NCBI GenBank assembly: GCA_000818945.1
Contig: KN805382.1
Location: 126,363 to 190,362, forward strand
Origin: Schizochytrium sp. CCTCC M209059
Taxonomy: Eukaryota > Sar > Bigyra > Thraustochytrida > Thraustochytriidae
Length of the DNA stretch: 64,000 bases
Reading direction: 5' to 3'
Part shown: positions 1 to 9,624 of the stretch, piece by piece
Layout of the letters: every line of letters begins with the position of its first letter
How positions within the stretch are numbered: position 1 is the first letter of the stretch
Notes under the pieces: generated by a model
Databases searched by the model: none
What the model was told of the DNA's origin: nothing
The model's input: only the letters and a program-made list of their open reading frames with translations
Position numbers and translations under genes: made by a program

Positions 1-1
1 G

Positions 2-589
2 ACCAAACGCGCACGAATCGGAGCTGCCGGGGAATCGAAAGCAAACGATGTGGAACCTCAGGCAACAGGTATTGGTGTTGTGCAAGAAGCGGACGCGGGC
101 GCATCAGCAAGCGGCTGGTTTGACGCCGACAAACGCATCGATGCTGTTGGAAACGTCAACCCAGAGGGCGACTACAATGCCATGTTGGACCGTCGGGACA
201 AAGACCTTTCTGAGCCAGCGTTTCATGGCATGGTCAAACAGATCGATCTCTTGCTCGGACCCGAAGGCGGCGAGGAGTTTCATCCAAAGGCCCTGCGCTG
301 CGTTGAAGCACTTCGCAAAGGTTCCTTGCGCGCGAGCACCGAAACGGACTTTAATCATTTCCTGCGCAGAATCAAGGTGTCTTGCGAGCCTTCGTTTTGG
401 AAGCGAGTGGTCGCGGCAAATCTCACGCTCATCAGCTCTGACGAGGCTGTGGCCGTGTCTGGCGTGTCCGCGAAAGACGCGGCCGACTTTATCAAAGAAG
501 ATGCTTCGCGGATCGAACAAGCTGGCGCTCTTATGGCTCCGGCCCCCGCGGTCCCAGCTCAGGATGCCGATTTCGATGATTTCGATTAA
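2..589 (+). CDS. XRCC5: Ku80 (XRCC5) C-terminal part, 5' truncated by window edge
   Basis: The reading frame is open from the window edge to TAA at 587-589, so only the last ~196 residues are visible. The segment from about 'FHGMVKQIDLLLG' to 'FIKEDASRIEQAG' follows the Ku80 C-terminal helical domain (Ku_PK_bind). Landmarks are a central 'ALRCVEALR', 'FNHFLRRIK', 'FWKRVVAANLTLIS' and 'GVSAKDAADFI', which line up with human 'SIDCIRAFR', 'FNNFLKALQ', 'FWEIVVQDGITLIT' and 'SVTAEEAKKFL'. The protein ends in an acidic 'DADFDDFD' tail. In animals this domain and tail help recruit DNA-PKcs to broken DNA ends during non-homologous end joining. The core vWA and beta-barrel domains must lie upstream of the window. 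Family identification is confident; the DNA-PKcs partner is inferred. Confidence 0.85.
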   Translation, partial: TKRARIGAAGESKANDVEPQATGIGVVQEADAGASASGWFDADKRIDAVGNVNPEGDYNAMLDRRDKDLSEPAFHGMVKQIDLLLGPEGGEEFHPKALRCVEALRKGSLRASTETDFNHFLRRIKVSCEPSFWKRVVAANLTLISSDEAVAVSGVSAKDAADFIKEDASRIEQAGALMAPAPAVPAQDADFDDFD

Positions 590-1547
590 TGCAAATTGTT
601 TCCCTTTTTTCCCTTCTTTTTCTTTTCCCTTTTTTTTCTTTCCTCCTTCTCGCTCTTTTCGATAAGTAAAACGGTGTGTACCAAAGGACTTTGCGAGATC
701 CGTTATACCCATTTTCTTAAACTTCCGGTTTGTGGCGCCGTTTTTAGGCTTCCATTAGCTGACCGAGCTTGGGGCTGGGTCCGGGGCCCGGTCGTCGCTC
801 GAATCCTCAGGATGACTCTGAGAGCGAGCGCTCGCGGCCTGGTACGCCACACCACGGCACGCCACCCCGCGCTATTCTATGACCTCCTAACCCACCCACC
901 CGCGGTCGACTTTGCTTGCTCCAGGAAGCGATCGAGCGCGCAACGCGGCCATCCGTCCGTCCAAATCAACAGAGGAATTGTGTGGCGAGCTGCACCATGC
1001 CAGAACTCCGCAGCCATCTAGGAAAAGGCGATTCTGAAAGGTTCTGAAAGGGGAAGTTTCCGGCGCGGAGGTCGATTTTCTTTTCTTTTGCTGGCTGGCG
1101 CGATGCCCGCAGAAGCAAGAAACCTTCTCTACACGGTCACTAGGCTGCCATTCAGGAGTTGGACTCCTCCTTTTCAGCTGAATCGGCCAGAGGTCCGCGA
1201 CCGAGAAAGCCAACAGCATACTGTAAGGCAGACACTGCGGCTCTTTTCATCAGTATTTTTGCTGGCAAGCGGCGCAGCAGTAGAGTGCTGCCTGCCACTA
1301 CTGAGACCCTTCTCTAAGGAGAGAAAGGCTGCAGCAAACCAGCAAGATCATTCCGAGAGCTCTCGTGTGTGCGTGTGCGCGCGCGCACTCCTCGCTCGTG
1401 TGCCTGCTTGAGACCATTGTTGCTCGTTCGCTCGCTCGCTCGCTTGCCCGCGTGCGGGTGGTGCGTACGCAGAGGTTGCGATAGCACGTGCGTGAGTGCA
1501 AACGAGTGCGCGCACGCACGTCCTCATAGGGGTTGCTGCTCTGCACG
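590..1547. other. Intergenic region and probable leader of the cyclase gene
   Basis: A T/C-rich tract at about 598-660 directly follows the Ku80 stop. The rest is GC-rich without a convincing gene. Close to the cyclase start lie alternating GT/GC sequence (about 1367-1405) and a (CTCG)n run (about 1421-1446). No clear TATA box was seen. Confidence 0.6.
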
Positions 1548-4500
1548 ATGGGTGCTGGGGCATCGGCCTCGAAACAGGATAAATATGCATCCAAGGACCC
1601 GGATGACGCGGTGAATGACGATGGCCACACGTCACTTAAAGGAGCTGACGTCAGCACAAGGATGGAGATTCCTGTCCAGCCTGTGCGATCGAACTCGCGA
1701 AAAGCTATTCTTGCTGCGCGAAGGGCCGAGCAGGCCGAATACGACTCTGACACGGCAGACAACCAGTCCCAGACGTCTATCGCAAGTCTCGGTCGCGGCG
1801 AGCTGCTCAAGGAAATTGCTCTTGCCACAGAACCCGCACAACTTGATGCGCTGCTCGAAGAATGCAGGGACGATGCCGATGAGCTCGCCCTTGTTGCGCG
1901 TGAGTCGATTGCGCAATTGCGACGACTTTTGCAAGTCAACCACCTTGCCCGAGAGCTCTCACGACAGCACGATAATAAAAGTCAGTACGCGTACATTGTA
2001 CGAAGTCTTTCTCATATCGTCGGCGCAGACCGCGCCATACTTTACAGTGTGGATCCAGGGACCAAGACGCTTCGTATGCAAGTTGCACGACATTTTGATT
2101 TGGACGATGTTGAAAATGGAGAAGAGACCTCTTTTGATGCCAAGGCCAAGAGCAAGGTCGCCTTCAACATTAAGTCCCCGCCGATCGCACTTGGCGAGGG
2201 GATTCCCGGCGAGGTAGCACGAACAGGCGTTAGCATCAACTCGAGCGATGCGTACGCTAATCCGCGCTTTGACCCGTCCATCGACGCCTCCGCCGAGACA
2301 AAGACGGTGTCGCTCCTAACTGTTCCTATCGGACTTCCCGAGACCGCAGCGCCAGTGAAGCTTGGGCGCGGGTTTACCACGACCGATCTGGAGACAGTGC
2401 ATGCCCAGGAGCGGATGCGATGTCAACCAAAGTCTGCGGCAGACCTGCGGGAAGAACGCTTGTTCGTTATCGGTGTGGTTCAAGTCATCAACAAGCGCAA
2501 TGAAGCCGGAGAAATCATCCCCTTTACGGCGGATGATCAGCTGGTTCTTGAGGCCTCGAGCAGCATTATCGCAGGATACTTGAATCATGTGCAGCTTCGG
2601 GAAAAGGAGGAGAACGAGCGTCGCCGCAAAGAAGCCATTCTCGATATTGCAGTAGCGCTGGGCGGAACACTCGACATTCGCTCGCTCATCTGGACGGTGG
2701 CAGACAGACTCCGGTACACTTTTGCAGTGGAGAGAGTTTCGCTGTTTTTCGTGGACTACGAGACGCAAACGTTGTGGACGGTGGCTTCGAGCTTCGCCAA
2801 AGAGTGGGAAAAGCTAGCCGCTGGAAGCGGCATTATTCGCTTACCCTTGGGTAAGGGTATTGCCGGGCACGTTGCGCGCACCGGAGAGATGGTCAACGTG
2901 GAGAATGCCTACGAGGACGAGCGATTCAATCAGGAATTAGATCGGCGGACACATTTCAAAACGCGCACGATCTTGTGTGGGCCCATCAAGAATTCGGAGG
3001 GCAAGGTCGTAGCTGTCATTCAGCTCATCAACAAGACGAACGGCGACGTGAGCTCCAAGGCGCAAGCTGCTCCGAGCAACACTCCGTCAGACTTGCATCG
3101 AAGCGTATCTTTCGCGGCTCGGCGGCAGGAAGAATGCCCCAAGAATGACGACGCTACTGAACCTAACGTTGGCGGGCGACCGTCATCGATAGCAAATCGG
3201 AGCGGCATCAAATCGCTGGCGAGTAGCTTTCGCATCCACGTCTCACCGATGCGGCGGAGGAGCAGCGTCGTGTACGGGACGGGAGATGGATATGAGGCCT
3301 TTGACAAGGACGACGAGCAGCTTTTGAGCGGTCTCTTTTCGATGTTGAGCGTTGCCATTGCAAACACGGAGCTCTTTTCGAATTCGTTCATTGCACGCCA
3401 TCGACTCAAGTGCGTCTTGGAAAACGTGGCTGAGCTTGTTCTTACGGTTGATAAGGAGGGCATGCTAATGGGTTGCAATCGCTCGAGCACCGAGGTAAAT
3501 CAGCTGTTTGGCACCGATATTCCGGCGAATGTGATGCGTACCACAAAGGTGACAGAGTGGCTCCCGGACGAGGTTCTTGCCTCTCAGATGCGTCGCTTGC
3601 TGAAGGAAGCCATCTCGGACCAGCGCAGAGCGCGCAACATGGGCGTGACTCAATCGGATTACACGATTCAATCTGGAGGTCACGTGGTCAACTATACGAT
3701 GAAGCCGATGTTTGGAATGGGGACTGGGCTCACGCAACTTATTCGAGCGCAACAAGACGCTCAGCTTGGTGGACAAAGTGTGGTACAGCAGGAGTCCAGT
3801 GCTACACTCACAGCCGCGGATCTGCCAGCAAACCTGCCAGCAGGCCTGCCGCCAGGCACGCAGGCCTTGTCTAAGCCACCTTTGCTTTCCAAGTCTTGGA
3901 GCAACTTTGGGTCGACGCGGTCCATCGTCACCACCACTTTTGGTGAGGAGGACACTGACTTGATGGAGGCTCAGTTTTTTGCGGGTCCAAGACAACAGCA
4001 AGGCAACACAAGCTCGGGCCAAGGTAGGGAAGGCATGGGTGACGACGAAGTAATTGGTGCTGTGCTATGCCTGGATGACAAGACCCCAGAGCAGAAATTG
4101 CGCAGCACGCTCAACAAGTATTTGGCCCCGGACCTTGTTGATCATCTCCTGCACGACGGGCAACTCAAGCTTGGAGGTACACGGCAGCAGGTGACCATTC
4201 TGTTTTCGGATATTCGAGGCTTTACTACTTTTAGCGAGCAGGTTGGGGCACAAGAGATTTTTGGCACGCTCAACGAGTACTTTAGCTGCATGGTGGAGGT
4301 CATTACGCGGTACGGAGGCATTGTGGACAAGTTCATTGGCGACGCGCTCATGGCTGTTTTTGGTGTGCCCAAGCAGAGCGAACACGATGCTTTTAATGCT
4401 TGTCTGGCCGCGAGGGCCATGGAGACTGCCCTTTCTGACTTTAACGCGGCGCGCCGTGCCAAGGGCAAACCCATCATCAAGATTGGCATTGGGATCAGCA

Positions 4501-5465
4501 CGGGCGAGGTTTATTGCGGTAACATTGGGTCCGAGAATCGCTTCGAATACACGGTGATTGGTGACGCCGTCAATGTCGCTTCGCGTCTGGAGTCAACGAC
4601 GAAGGAGTTTGCCGTCCCCAATCTCATTAGCGCAGGAACGTACGACGAGATCGTGGAGAGCGGATGTCCCGTCCAGATTGTGAACGGGGACACCGTCCTA
4701 TCGTGCTCCAAAAGCGAGACGAAAGCGGTGGATTCAGCAGCGACTGCTGTGGAGGAGGAGAAAAAGGAATCCAAAGATGCCGAAGAGCAAAAGCAGGAGC
4801 ACAGGGGAGGCTCCACCTCTGAGGACACGAGCGTTCTCTGGCTGCGCGAGGTGGATCGGGTGCGCGTCGCTGGCCAAAACGCACAAACGCAGCTCTTTGA
4901 GATCCTGGGCGTTGGCAGGTCTCTTTCCGACGTGATCTCCGAAAAGCAAGTAAGCGCCATTCGCGACTACAGTGCTGGACTGCGTGCATATCGCGCGCGT
5001 GACATCGAAACGGCACTAAAGCATTTTGGTGCGGCTGCAGACCTGAACGATGGCCCGGCGTGTCTCTTTGAGGAACGCTGCGAATTTCTCATCAAGAACC
5101 CGCCCGGTGAAAGCTGGGATGGAGTGTGGGATATGCAAAAGGTTTCTGTCTGGACCTACAACCCTGGTGCCGATGCTACTGGGGCAAGTGCAGAGCCCAG
5201 GGCGATGGACCCGCTCATGCGTCGTCTCTCGCGCAAATCCAGTGTTGCGGAGCCAAAGGCGGACACCTTTTTGCGACAAACAACGGCCTCAAGCGCGCAC
5301 TCGCTCCCGGCGAATACTGGCTCACGTTCAGGCCAGAGCAACGCTGAGAACCAAGGTGTCAAAGATGCTCAGTCTGAGCAACAAGGCCTGCCCACTCTTG
5401 GTCAAAACAGGATAAAGAGGGCCAAGAGCATTATTGTACGTCCAGGGAACAGTCTCTTGCAGTAG
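1548..5465 (+). CDS. GAF-GAF-PAS-like class III adenylate cyclase, N-myristoylatable
   Basis: A 1305-aa signalling enzyme predicted to make cAMP. The start is ATG 1548; the open frame begins 5 codons earlier at a TTG. ATG 1548 gives MGAGASAS, a textbook N-myristoylation signal (Gly2, Ser6), suggesting membrane attachment. Two GAF-type sensor regions occupy about residues 135-350 and 365-620 (the second has a low-complexity insert), followed by a PAS-like segment (about 630-760). The catalytic domain (about 850-1060) has both metal Asp residues (D888 in FSDIRGF, D932 in FIGDALMAVFG), Lys928 in VDKFIGD, Thr1002 in EYTVIGD, and the transition-state pair N1009/R1013. A Lys plus Thr/Asp pair is typical of adenylate rather than guanylate cyclases. 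A C-terminal TPR-like block ending in 'ERCEFL..NPP..WDGVWDMQK' matches the tail of bacterial CHASE2/GAF-type cyclases. Substrate specificity is inferred from these residues. Confidence 0.9.
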   Translation: MGAGASASKQDKYASKDPDDAVNDDGHTSLKGADVSTRMEIPVQPVRSNSRKAILAARRAEQAEYDSDTADNQSQTSIASLGRGELLKEIALATEPAQLDALLEECRDDADELALVARESIAQLRRLLQVNHLARELSRQHDNKSQYAYIVRSLSHIVGADRAILYSVDPGTKTLRMQVARHFDLDDVENGEETSFDAKAKSKVAFNIKSPPIALGEGIPGEVARTGVSINSSDAYANPRFDPSIDASAETKTVSLLTVPIGLPETAAPVKLGRGFTTTDLETVHAQERMRCQPKSAADLREERLFVIGVVQVINKRNEAGEIIPFTADDQLVLEASSSIIAGYLNHVQLREKEENERRRKEAILDIAVALGGTLDIRSLIWTVADRLRYTFAVERVSLFFVDYETQTLWTVASSFAKEWEKLAAGSGIIRLPLGKGIAGHVARTGEMVNVENAYEDERFNQELDRRTHFKTRTILCGPIKNSEGKVVAVIQLINKTNGDVSSKAQAAPSNTPSDLHRSVSFAARRQEECPKNDDATEPNVGGRPSSIANRSGIKSLASSFRIHVSPMRRRSSVVYGTGDGYEAFDKDDEQLLSGLFSMLSVAIANTELFSNSFIARHRLKCVLENVAELVLTVDKEGMLMGCNRSSTEVNQLFGTDIPANVMRTTKVTEWLPDEVLASQMRRLLKEAISDQRRARNMGVTQSDYTIQSGGHVVNYTMKPMFGMGTGLTQLIRAQQDAQLGGQSVVQQESSATLTAADLPANLPAGLPPGTQALSKPPLLSKSWSNFGSTRSIVTTTFGEEDTDLMEAQFFAGPRQQQGNTSSGQGREGMGDDEVIGAVLCLDDKTPEQKLRSTLNKYLAPDLVDHLLHDGQLKLGGTRQQVTILFSDIRGFTTFSEQVGAQEIFGTLNEYFSCMVEVITRYGGIVDKFIGDALMAVFGVPKQSEHDAFNACLAARAMETALSDFNAARRAKGKPIIKIGIGISTGEVYCGNIGSENRFEYTVIGDAVNVASRLESTTKEFAVPNLISAGTYDEIVESGCPVQIVNGDTVLSCSKSETKAVDSAATAVEEEKKESKDAEEQKQEHRGGSTSEDTSVLWLREVDRVRVAGQNAQTQLFEILGVGRSLSDVISEKQVSAIRDYSAGLRAYRARDIETALKHFGAAADLNDGPACLFEERCEFLIKNPPGESWDGVWDMQKVSVWTYNPGADATGASAEPRAMDPLMRRLSRKSSVAEPKADTFLRQTTASSAHSLPANTGSRSGQSNAENQGVKDAQSEQQGLPTLGQNRIKRAKSIIVRPGNSLLQ

Positions 5466-5937
5466 CCATAAAGCCCAATTGAGGGATATGTAGTGTACGT
5501 ACTAAACCCACTAATCTTGAGAGATTTGCCATGGCAGATGATCGCCAGCTTTACGACAGTCTGTGCTCTTTTGCATGACTGGAATGCATTAGATTTGCTC
5601 TAAAGGCGAACATGTGACTTAACGGCGTGGTGTTGGTCGAGGCAGAACTGTCTTTTGCTGATGAACTGGACGTCCTTGTACAAGCTCGGCTCGCATGCGT
5701 GATATTTCTTCGTACTTGACTGTAAACGCGAGTGGACTGCCCCAGCAGGTCCCCGACAGCAAATTTTGTCTTGCTGCTTTTGTCTTTTCTTTTCACCTTG
5801 TCTTTACCTCGCTCGGTCCTGTCCTTGCAATCCAACCAAGGTTTGACGGTCGATCCGACACTTGCAAATCCCATTCCGGCTGCTACCGGCGACGCGAGGT
5901 GAGGTGACTGACCCCGAAATATCAACTCCGAGCAACC
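5466..5937. other. Intergenic, 472 bp
   Basis: Lies between two same-strand genes. No ORF with protein-like composition, RNA gene or strong repeat was seen. Confidence 0.5.
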
Positions 5938-6936
5938 ATGGAGACGGTCTTGGTGGGCGGCGTGGAGGCGTGCGTGGTGTGGCCGCGACGCACAGGCGCG
6001 AGAAGGTCTAGCAGCGGGGGTAGCAGCAGCAGCAGCAGCAGCAGCAGCGCAGATGGGCACGTCAATGCAAGCGAGAATGGCGAGGCGACCGCGAAGCCGA
6101 AAAAAATGCAAGAGGCAGACTTGGGCGCCCCGAACGCGGAGGACGTAGGAGCTGCGCGCAAACGCGGTGTCGAGGTAATCTTCTTGATGCACGGGCGACT
6201 CGGAAAGCGAGAACACGTGCTGCGACATGCAGTGCGATTTGCAGAACGAGGCTTTATGGCAGTGTACTGGGACAATCCGAATCATGGGCGGCGCAAACTG
6301 GACGCCTCGCGCAACAATGCGTGGAACGCGGGTAATCTCCAACACGCAACAGACATGTACGCGCAAATGCTTGGGGCGCTTCGAGATCTCCAAATGTTTC
6401 TGGACTTTCTGCCAGCGCTTCTGAGCGTGAATTTTCTTCGCACGGGGGTTTTTGGCATTAGCCAAGGAGGGCACACCACCCTTGTCATGATGGGTCAGGA
6501 GCCGCGCATTGATGTCTGCGTTTCGCTCATCTCTTCAGGAGACTATATGGTCAACATGCAGCGACGCTATGAGGCGTTGCGCGCAAGCGCCTCGGATGCG
6601 CAAAAGGACACCAACACATCACTGCCCTCCTTTGACACGCTGGTTCCGGGCGCCTTGCAGCGTACATTGGACCGATATGATCCAATTCGTAACGTGGATG
6701 CTGTCGCGACTGGCTGCAGACCGATTCTCATGGTCAATGGTGGCGCCGATGACCTCGTTCCTCTCGAATGCAACACCAAGCTCCACGCTGCGCTTGAGCC
6801 TTTGTACACAAGTAAATCTGGCAACCTTCAGCACCTTGTTTTGGAAGGCGTCAAGCATGCTACACCTGAGCCCATGATCCAGGCCGCCGAAGACTGGTTC
6901 GAGACTCATTTGCGCGAGTCGCCCTCTTTGCTTTAG
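5938..6936 (+). CDS. Alpha/beta hydrolase (esterase/peptidase-like)
   Basis: A 332-aa serine hydrolase whose substrate cannot be told from sequence. ATG 5938 sits in a good context (gcaaccATGg). Residues about 25-37 are a poly-Ser/Gly stretch encoded by a CAG/AGC repeat, followed by a hydrophilic linker. The hydrolase core begins near 'VIFLMHGRLG' (oxyanion-hole HG). The nucleophile elbow is GISQGG with Ser175. The acid is in 'NGGADDLVPLE' (Asp271 or Asp272) and the base is His307 in 'EGVKHATPE', so the catalytic triad appears complete and in the usual order. No signal peptide or membrane segment is evident, so a cytosolic location is likely. It resembles the broad dienelactone-hydrolase/prolyl-oligopeptidase type but cannot be assigned more finely. 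Confidence 0.85.
   Translation: METVLVGGVEACVVWPRRTGARRSSSGGSSSSSSSSSADGHVNASENGEATAKPKKMQEADLGAPNAEDVGAARKRGVEVIFLMHGRLGKREHVLRHAVRFAERGFMAVYWDNPNHGRRKLDASRNNAWNAGNLQHATDMYAQMLGALRDLQMFLDFLPALLSVNFLRTGVFGISQGGHTTLVMMGQEPRIDVCVSLISSGDYMVNMQRRYEALRASASDAQKDTNTSLPSFDTLVPGALQRTLDRYDPIRNVDAVATGCRPILMVNGGADDLVPLECNTKLHAALEPLYTSKSGNLQHLVLEGVKHATPEPMIQAAEDWFETHLRESPSLL
6021..6048 (+). repeat. (CAG)n inside the hydrolase gene
   Basis: Trinucleotide repeat read in the AGC frame, encoding a poly-Ser run near the N-terminus of the alpha/beta hydrolase. Confidence 0.9.
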
Positions 6937-8021
6937 CTTCCACATACCAATGAGCGAGCGATCGATCGAGCGAGACGTTTGTCGATGGCCGAACTTGCCT
7001 TTTTCGACCTATCTTCGTAGATCGCACTGCATACCTTCCAGCTTGGCGAGGAGAAAAGGGGGGCGGGGGTTATCTAAAACGTGACTCCTCGGAATCATTT
7101 AGCCAACTATTCCCCCGGCGCAATTTTATATATAGAGTATAACTGCGTCATCGAGTTTCCCCGATATTTGCCTCTAAGCTCGTTCGCTACCCCTCCGGGC
7201 GACGAGTGGTTTTCTGCCAAATCGCTGGCTCTTGCCGCGCCGCCAGCGCACTCGAAGCAGGCGCAGCCTGCCGACCGACGCAAGCTTGTACGGACGCACG
7301 ATGCTGGCCCTGATCTGACGCTGGCGTTCGCCCGGCCCGCGCCGCAGGCAGAGTCTGCCAGTGCGGACCGGCAGCTCCAGCGAGGGAGAGGAGGGGCCTG
7401 CTACCCAAGAGGTTCCCTTTTTCACGTGGGGCGCTCGCGCGGGCACGTGCCGCCCTTGCGTCATACCGGACCCAGCGACACACGATCTTAACAGTAATGC
7501 GTATTTTACGTGTTCGGGTCGCGTACGCACGGGCGGTGGGGAAGGAGGACGTACGCGGAAGGTGCCCCTGTGACCAGCGCGGGCGTCCGCGGGGATGCGG
7601 AGACCGCGCGGGCCGAGGGGGGCAGGGCGCGCGTCTGCGGCCAGGTGCAGAGGGGCCGCCGCGAGCCCAGATCAATCGAGGAGACCCGACGCAGCGATTG
7701 ATCGCCCGACGAGACGCCACGCGCTGCAGAGCCGAAACAGAGACACCGCCGCCAGCAGCAGCAGCAGCAGGAGCAGCAGCAGCAGGAGCAGCAGCAGCAG
7801 GAGCAGCAGCAGCAGGAGCAGCAGCAGCAGCAGCGTGCCGGCCGTGCGTCTTGGGCAGCGAGCGACGAGCGAGGGAGTGAGGGGAGGGAGTCCAGGAAGT
7901 CCAAGTCCAAGATCTGCTGCGCGACAGACTCGCTGGGCCGGCCTTGCTGTGCAGGAGCGAGCGCACGTGACGAAGCGAGCAGAGCTTGATCTGAGCCAGC
8001 GCGCGTAGGAGAAGAGCCAAC
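6937..8021. other. Intergenic region and likely long leader of the ankyrin gene
   Basis: Contains a TATA-like stretch at about 7125-7141 (ttttatatatagagtata), GC-rich sequence, and a CAG/GAG repeat at 7753-7834. Long frames here on both strands are low-complexity products of the repeat and are not called as genes. Confidence 0.5.
7753..7834 (+). repeat. 15-bp higher-order CAG repeat
   Basis: About four to five copies of a 15-bp unit (CAGCAGCAGCAGGAG, with slight variation), some 190 bp upstream of the ankyrin start codon and probably transcribed in its leader. Confidence 0.9.
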
Positions 8022-8489
8022 ATGTCGGGCATTGAACTCTGCGAGGCTGCCGCCGAGGGAGACTTTGACACGGTGCGCGAGCTCATCCATGATGAGGGCG
8101 TCAACGTGAACGCGACCGATGAATCGAACTGGACGGCGCTCCACAACGCCGCGTACGCCGGCGACGAGGAAATCCTCATGTTCCTCTTGGCGCAAGACGA
8201 TATCGACGTGAACGCCACCGATAACTCTGGCACCACGCCGTTCATGAACGTTGCCCTGAGCGGCAACATTGAGGCTGTCAAGCTCTTGCTTTCGCACCCA
8301 AAGATCAAGATCACGCTCAAGGACAACAAAGGTCAGATGGCCGTCGATTACGCTAAGAAGCGTGGCGTCAAGGACGTCACCAAGCTTGTGCGCAAGGAGA
8401 CGAGCATCGCGATGAAAATGATGAAGGGCGCCAAGCGCCTTTCCCAGGGTGCCAGGCGTCTTTCGCAGCGCCTTTCCCGCAGGCGCTAA
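8022..8489 (+). CDS. Small ankyrin-repeat protein with basic RLS tail
   Basis: A 155-aa protein starting at ATG 8022. Residues about 5-130 form about four ankyrin repeats, with recognisable 'TALHNAAYAGDEEILMFLL', 'TPFMNVALSGNIEAVKLLL' and 'VNATD' loop elements. The last ~25 residues are strongly basic and carry three RLS motifs (KRLS, RRLS, QRLS) in 'GAKRLSQGARRLSQRLSRRR'. RRLS and KRLS match the cAMP-dependent kinase consensus R-R/K-x-S. The tail could also bind calmodulin or acidic lipids. No enzymatic domain is present, so a scaffold or inhibitor role is an inference. It lies two genes downstream of the adenylate cyclase on the same strand. Confidence 0.85.
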   Translation: MSGIELCEAAAEGDFDTVRELIHDEGVNVNATDESNWTALHNAAYAGDEEILMFLLAQDDIDVNATDNSGTTPFMNVALSGNIEAVKLLLSHPKIKITLKDNKGQMAVDYAKKRGVKDVTKLVRKETSIAMKMMKGAKRLSQGARRLSQRLSRRR

Positions 8490-9624
8490 GTACCTCTCGC
8501 GCGTCCATGACTAATTCGTGTGCGAACGGTCTCGCTGCTTCTCAATTTGAAACCTACTATCCTTTTTCCTCCTGACCATTCTTCCGGCATTCTATCGTTT
8601 TTTTTTCTTAAATTCTTTTAGATTCTACGTTCACATTCTCGTGCTCCATTGAAAGGGAGCTTTCCTCGCCTTTGTCTAGGGCATAGTCTTCCCATAAACT
8701 GAACGGTCCTACTTTATAACTCTTATGAAAGGCGCTCAACACAGAACAATATTTTTGGTGAATTTGTGAGGCCGCTGGCTCAATGCTGTTAAGTCGGTCG
8801 AGTACAGCGCGTGCCAACCTATTGGTCGGTCTTACGAGGTGATATTGTTAAGAAAAGAGCTCGCAAAGTCGCGAATCGGAGTTGCTCCGGAAATGGGCGA
8901 AAAACTGCGATGGCGGACGAAAGTCTGTGCCTGTAGCATCTCCATGCCCGCCCGGAGCTCCTGCAGGATTTGCGTACAGGTTCAAGAACAAGTTGTGGAT
9001 GTTTCCGTCTTAACACGCAGCTCTGAATCACGATGAGCACATCGCCCCAGAAGAAGCGCCACAATTGACAGCTTTGCGTGCGATATTGATCGTCTGCAAA
9101 AAAGAGGTTGCATGTATGGAGCGCTGAAGCTAGCAGAGAAAGTCTGCTTGAATGCTACCATCAAGTTTAGCAGCGGCTGCTGATTTTTGATGGAATTTGG
9201 AAGTTTTCGACAACCACCTTCTCCAGAACGAATGAAATTGCTCGTAAGGCTATGTGCGCTTGGATAGTTTCGGGTCTGGCGAGACGAACTGGTCTTGAAA
9301 ATCCTCTTACTTGTTGCTTCGTTGCGTCTGAACCAAATTCATTTCATTCCTTCCTTTTTCATCTCATCGGAATTGAACCAAAAGAAACGATAGATTGGCG
9401 AAGCGGATCACCATTTTAAATCCTCTTCATCCTCCTTCTCCCTCTTTAAAAACAAATAAGAGTCCACGTTCTCAGGACTTGTCACAAACGCACAAATACT
9501 TTTTTTGGTCATAGAAAACGTGGTACATAAAGACTGATGTTTGACTCTTTGTCAATTCGAAGAAAAGAGGAATCGCCATCCGCCACGTCTTCCTTTTTTA
9601 TTCTTTCTTGCTATGGTATATATA
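8490..9624. other. Intergenic between convergent genes, 1.1 kb
   Basis: AT-richer than the surrounding DNA, with poly-T patches near 8600 and a tatatata stretch near 9615. Short frames only. No tRNA, snRNA or protein-like ORF was recognised. Confidence 0.5.
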
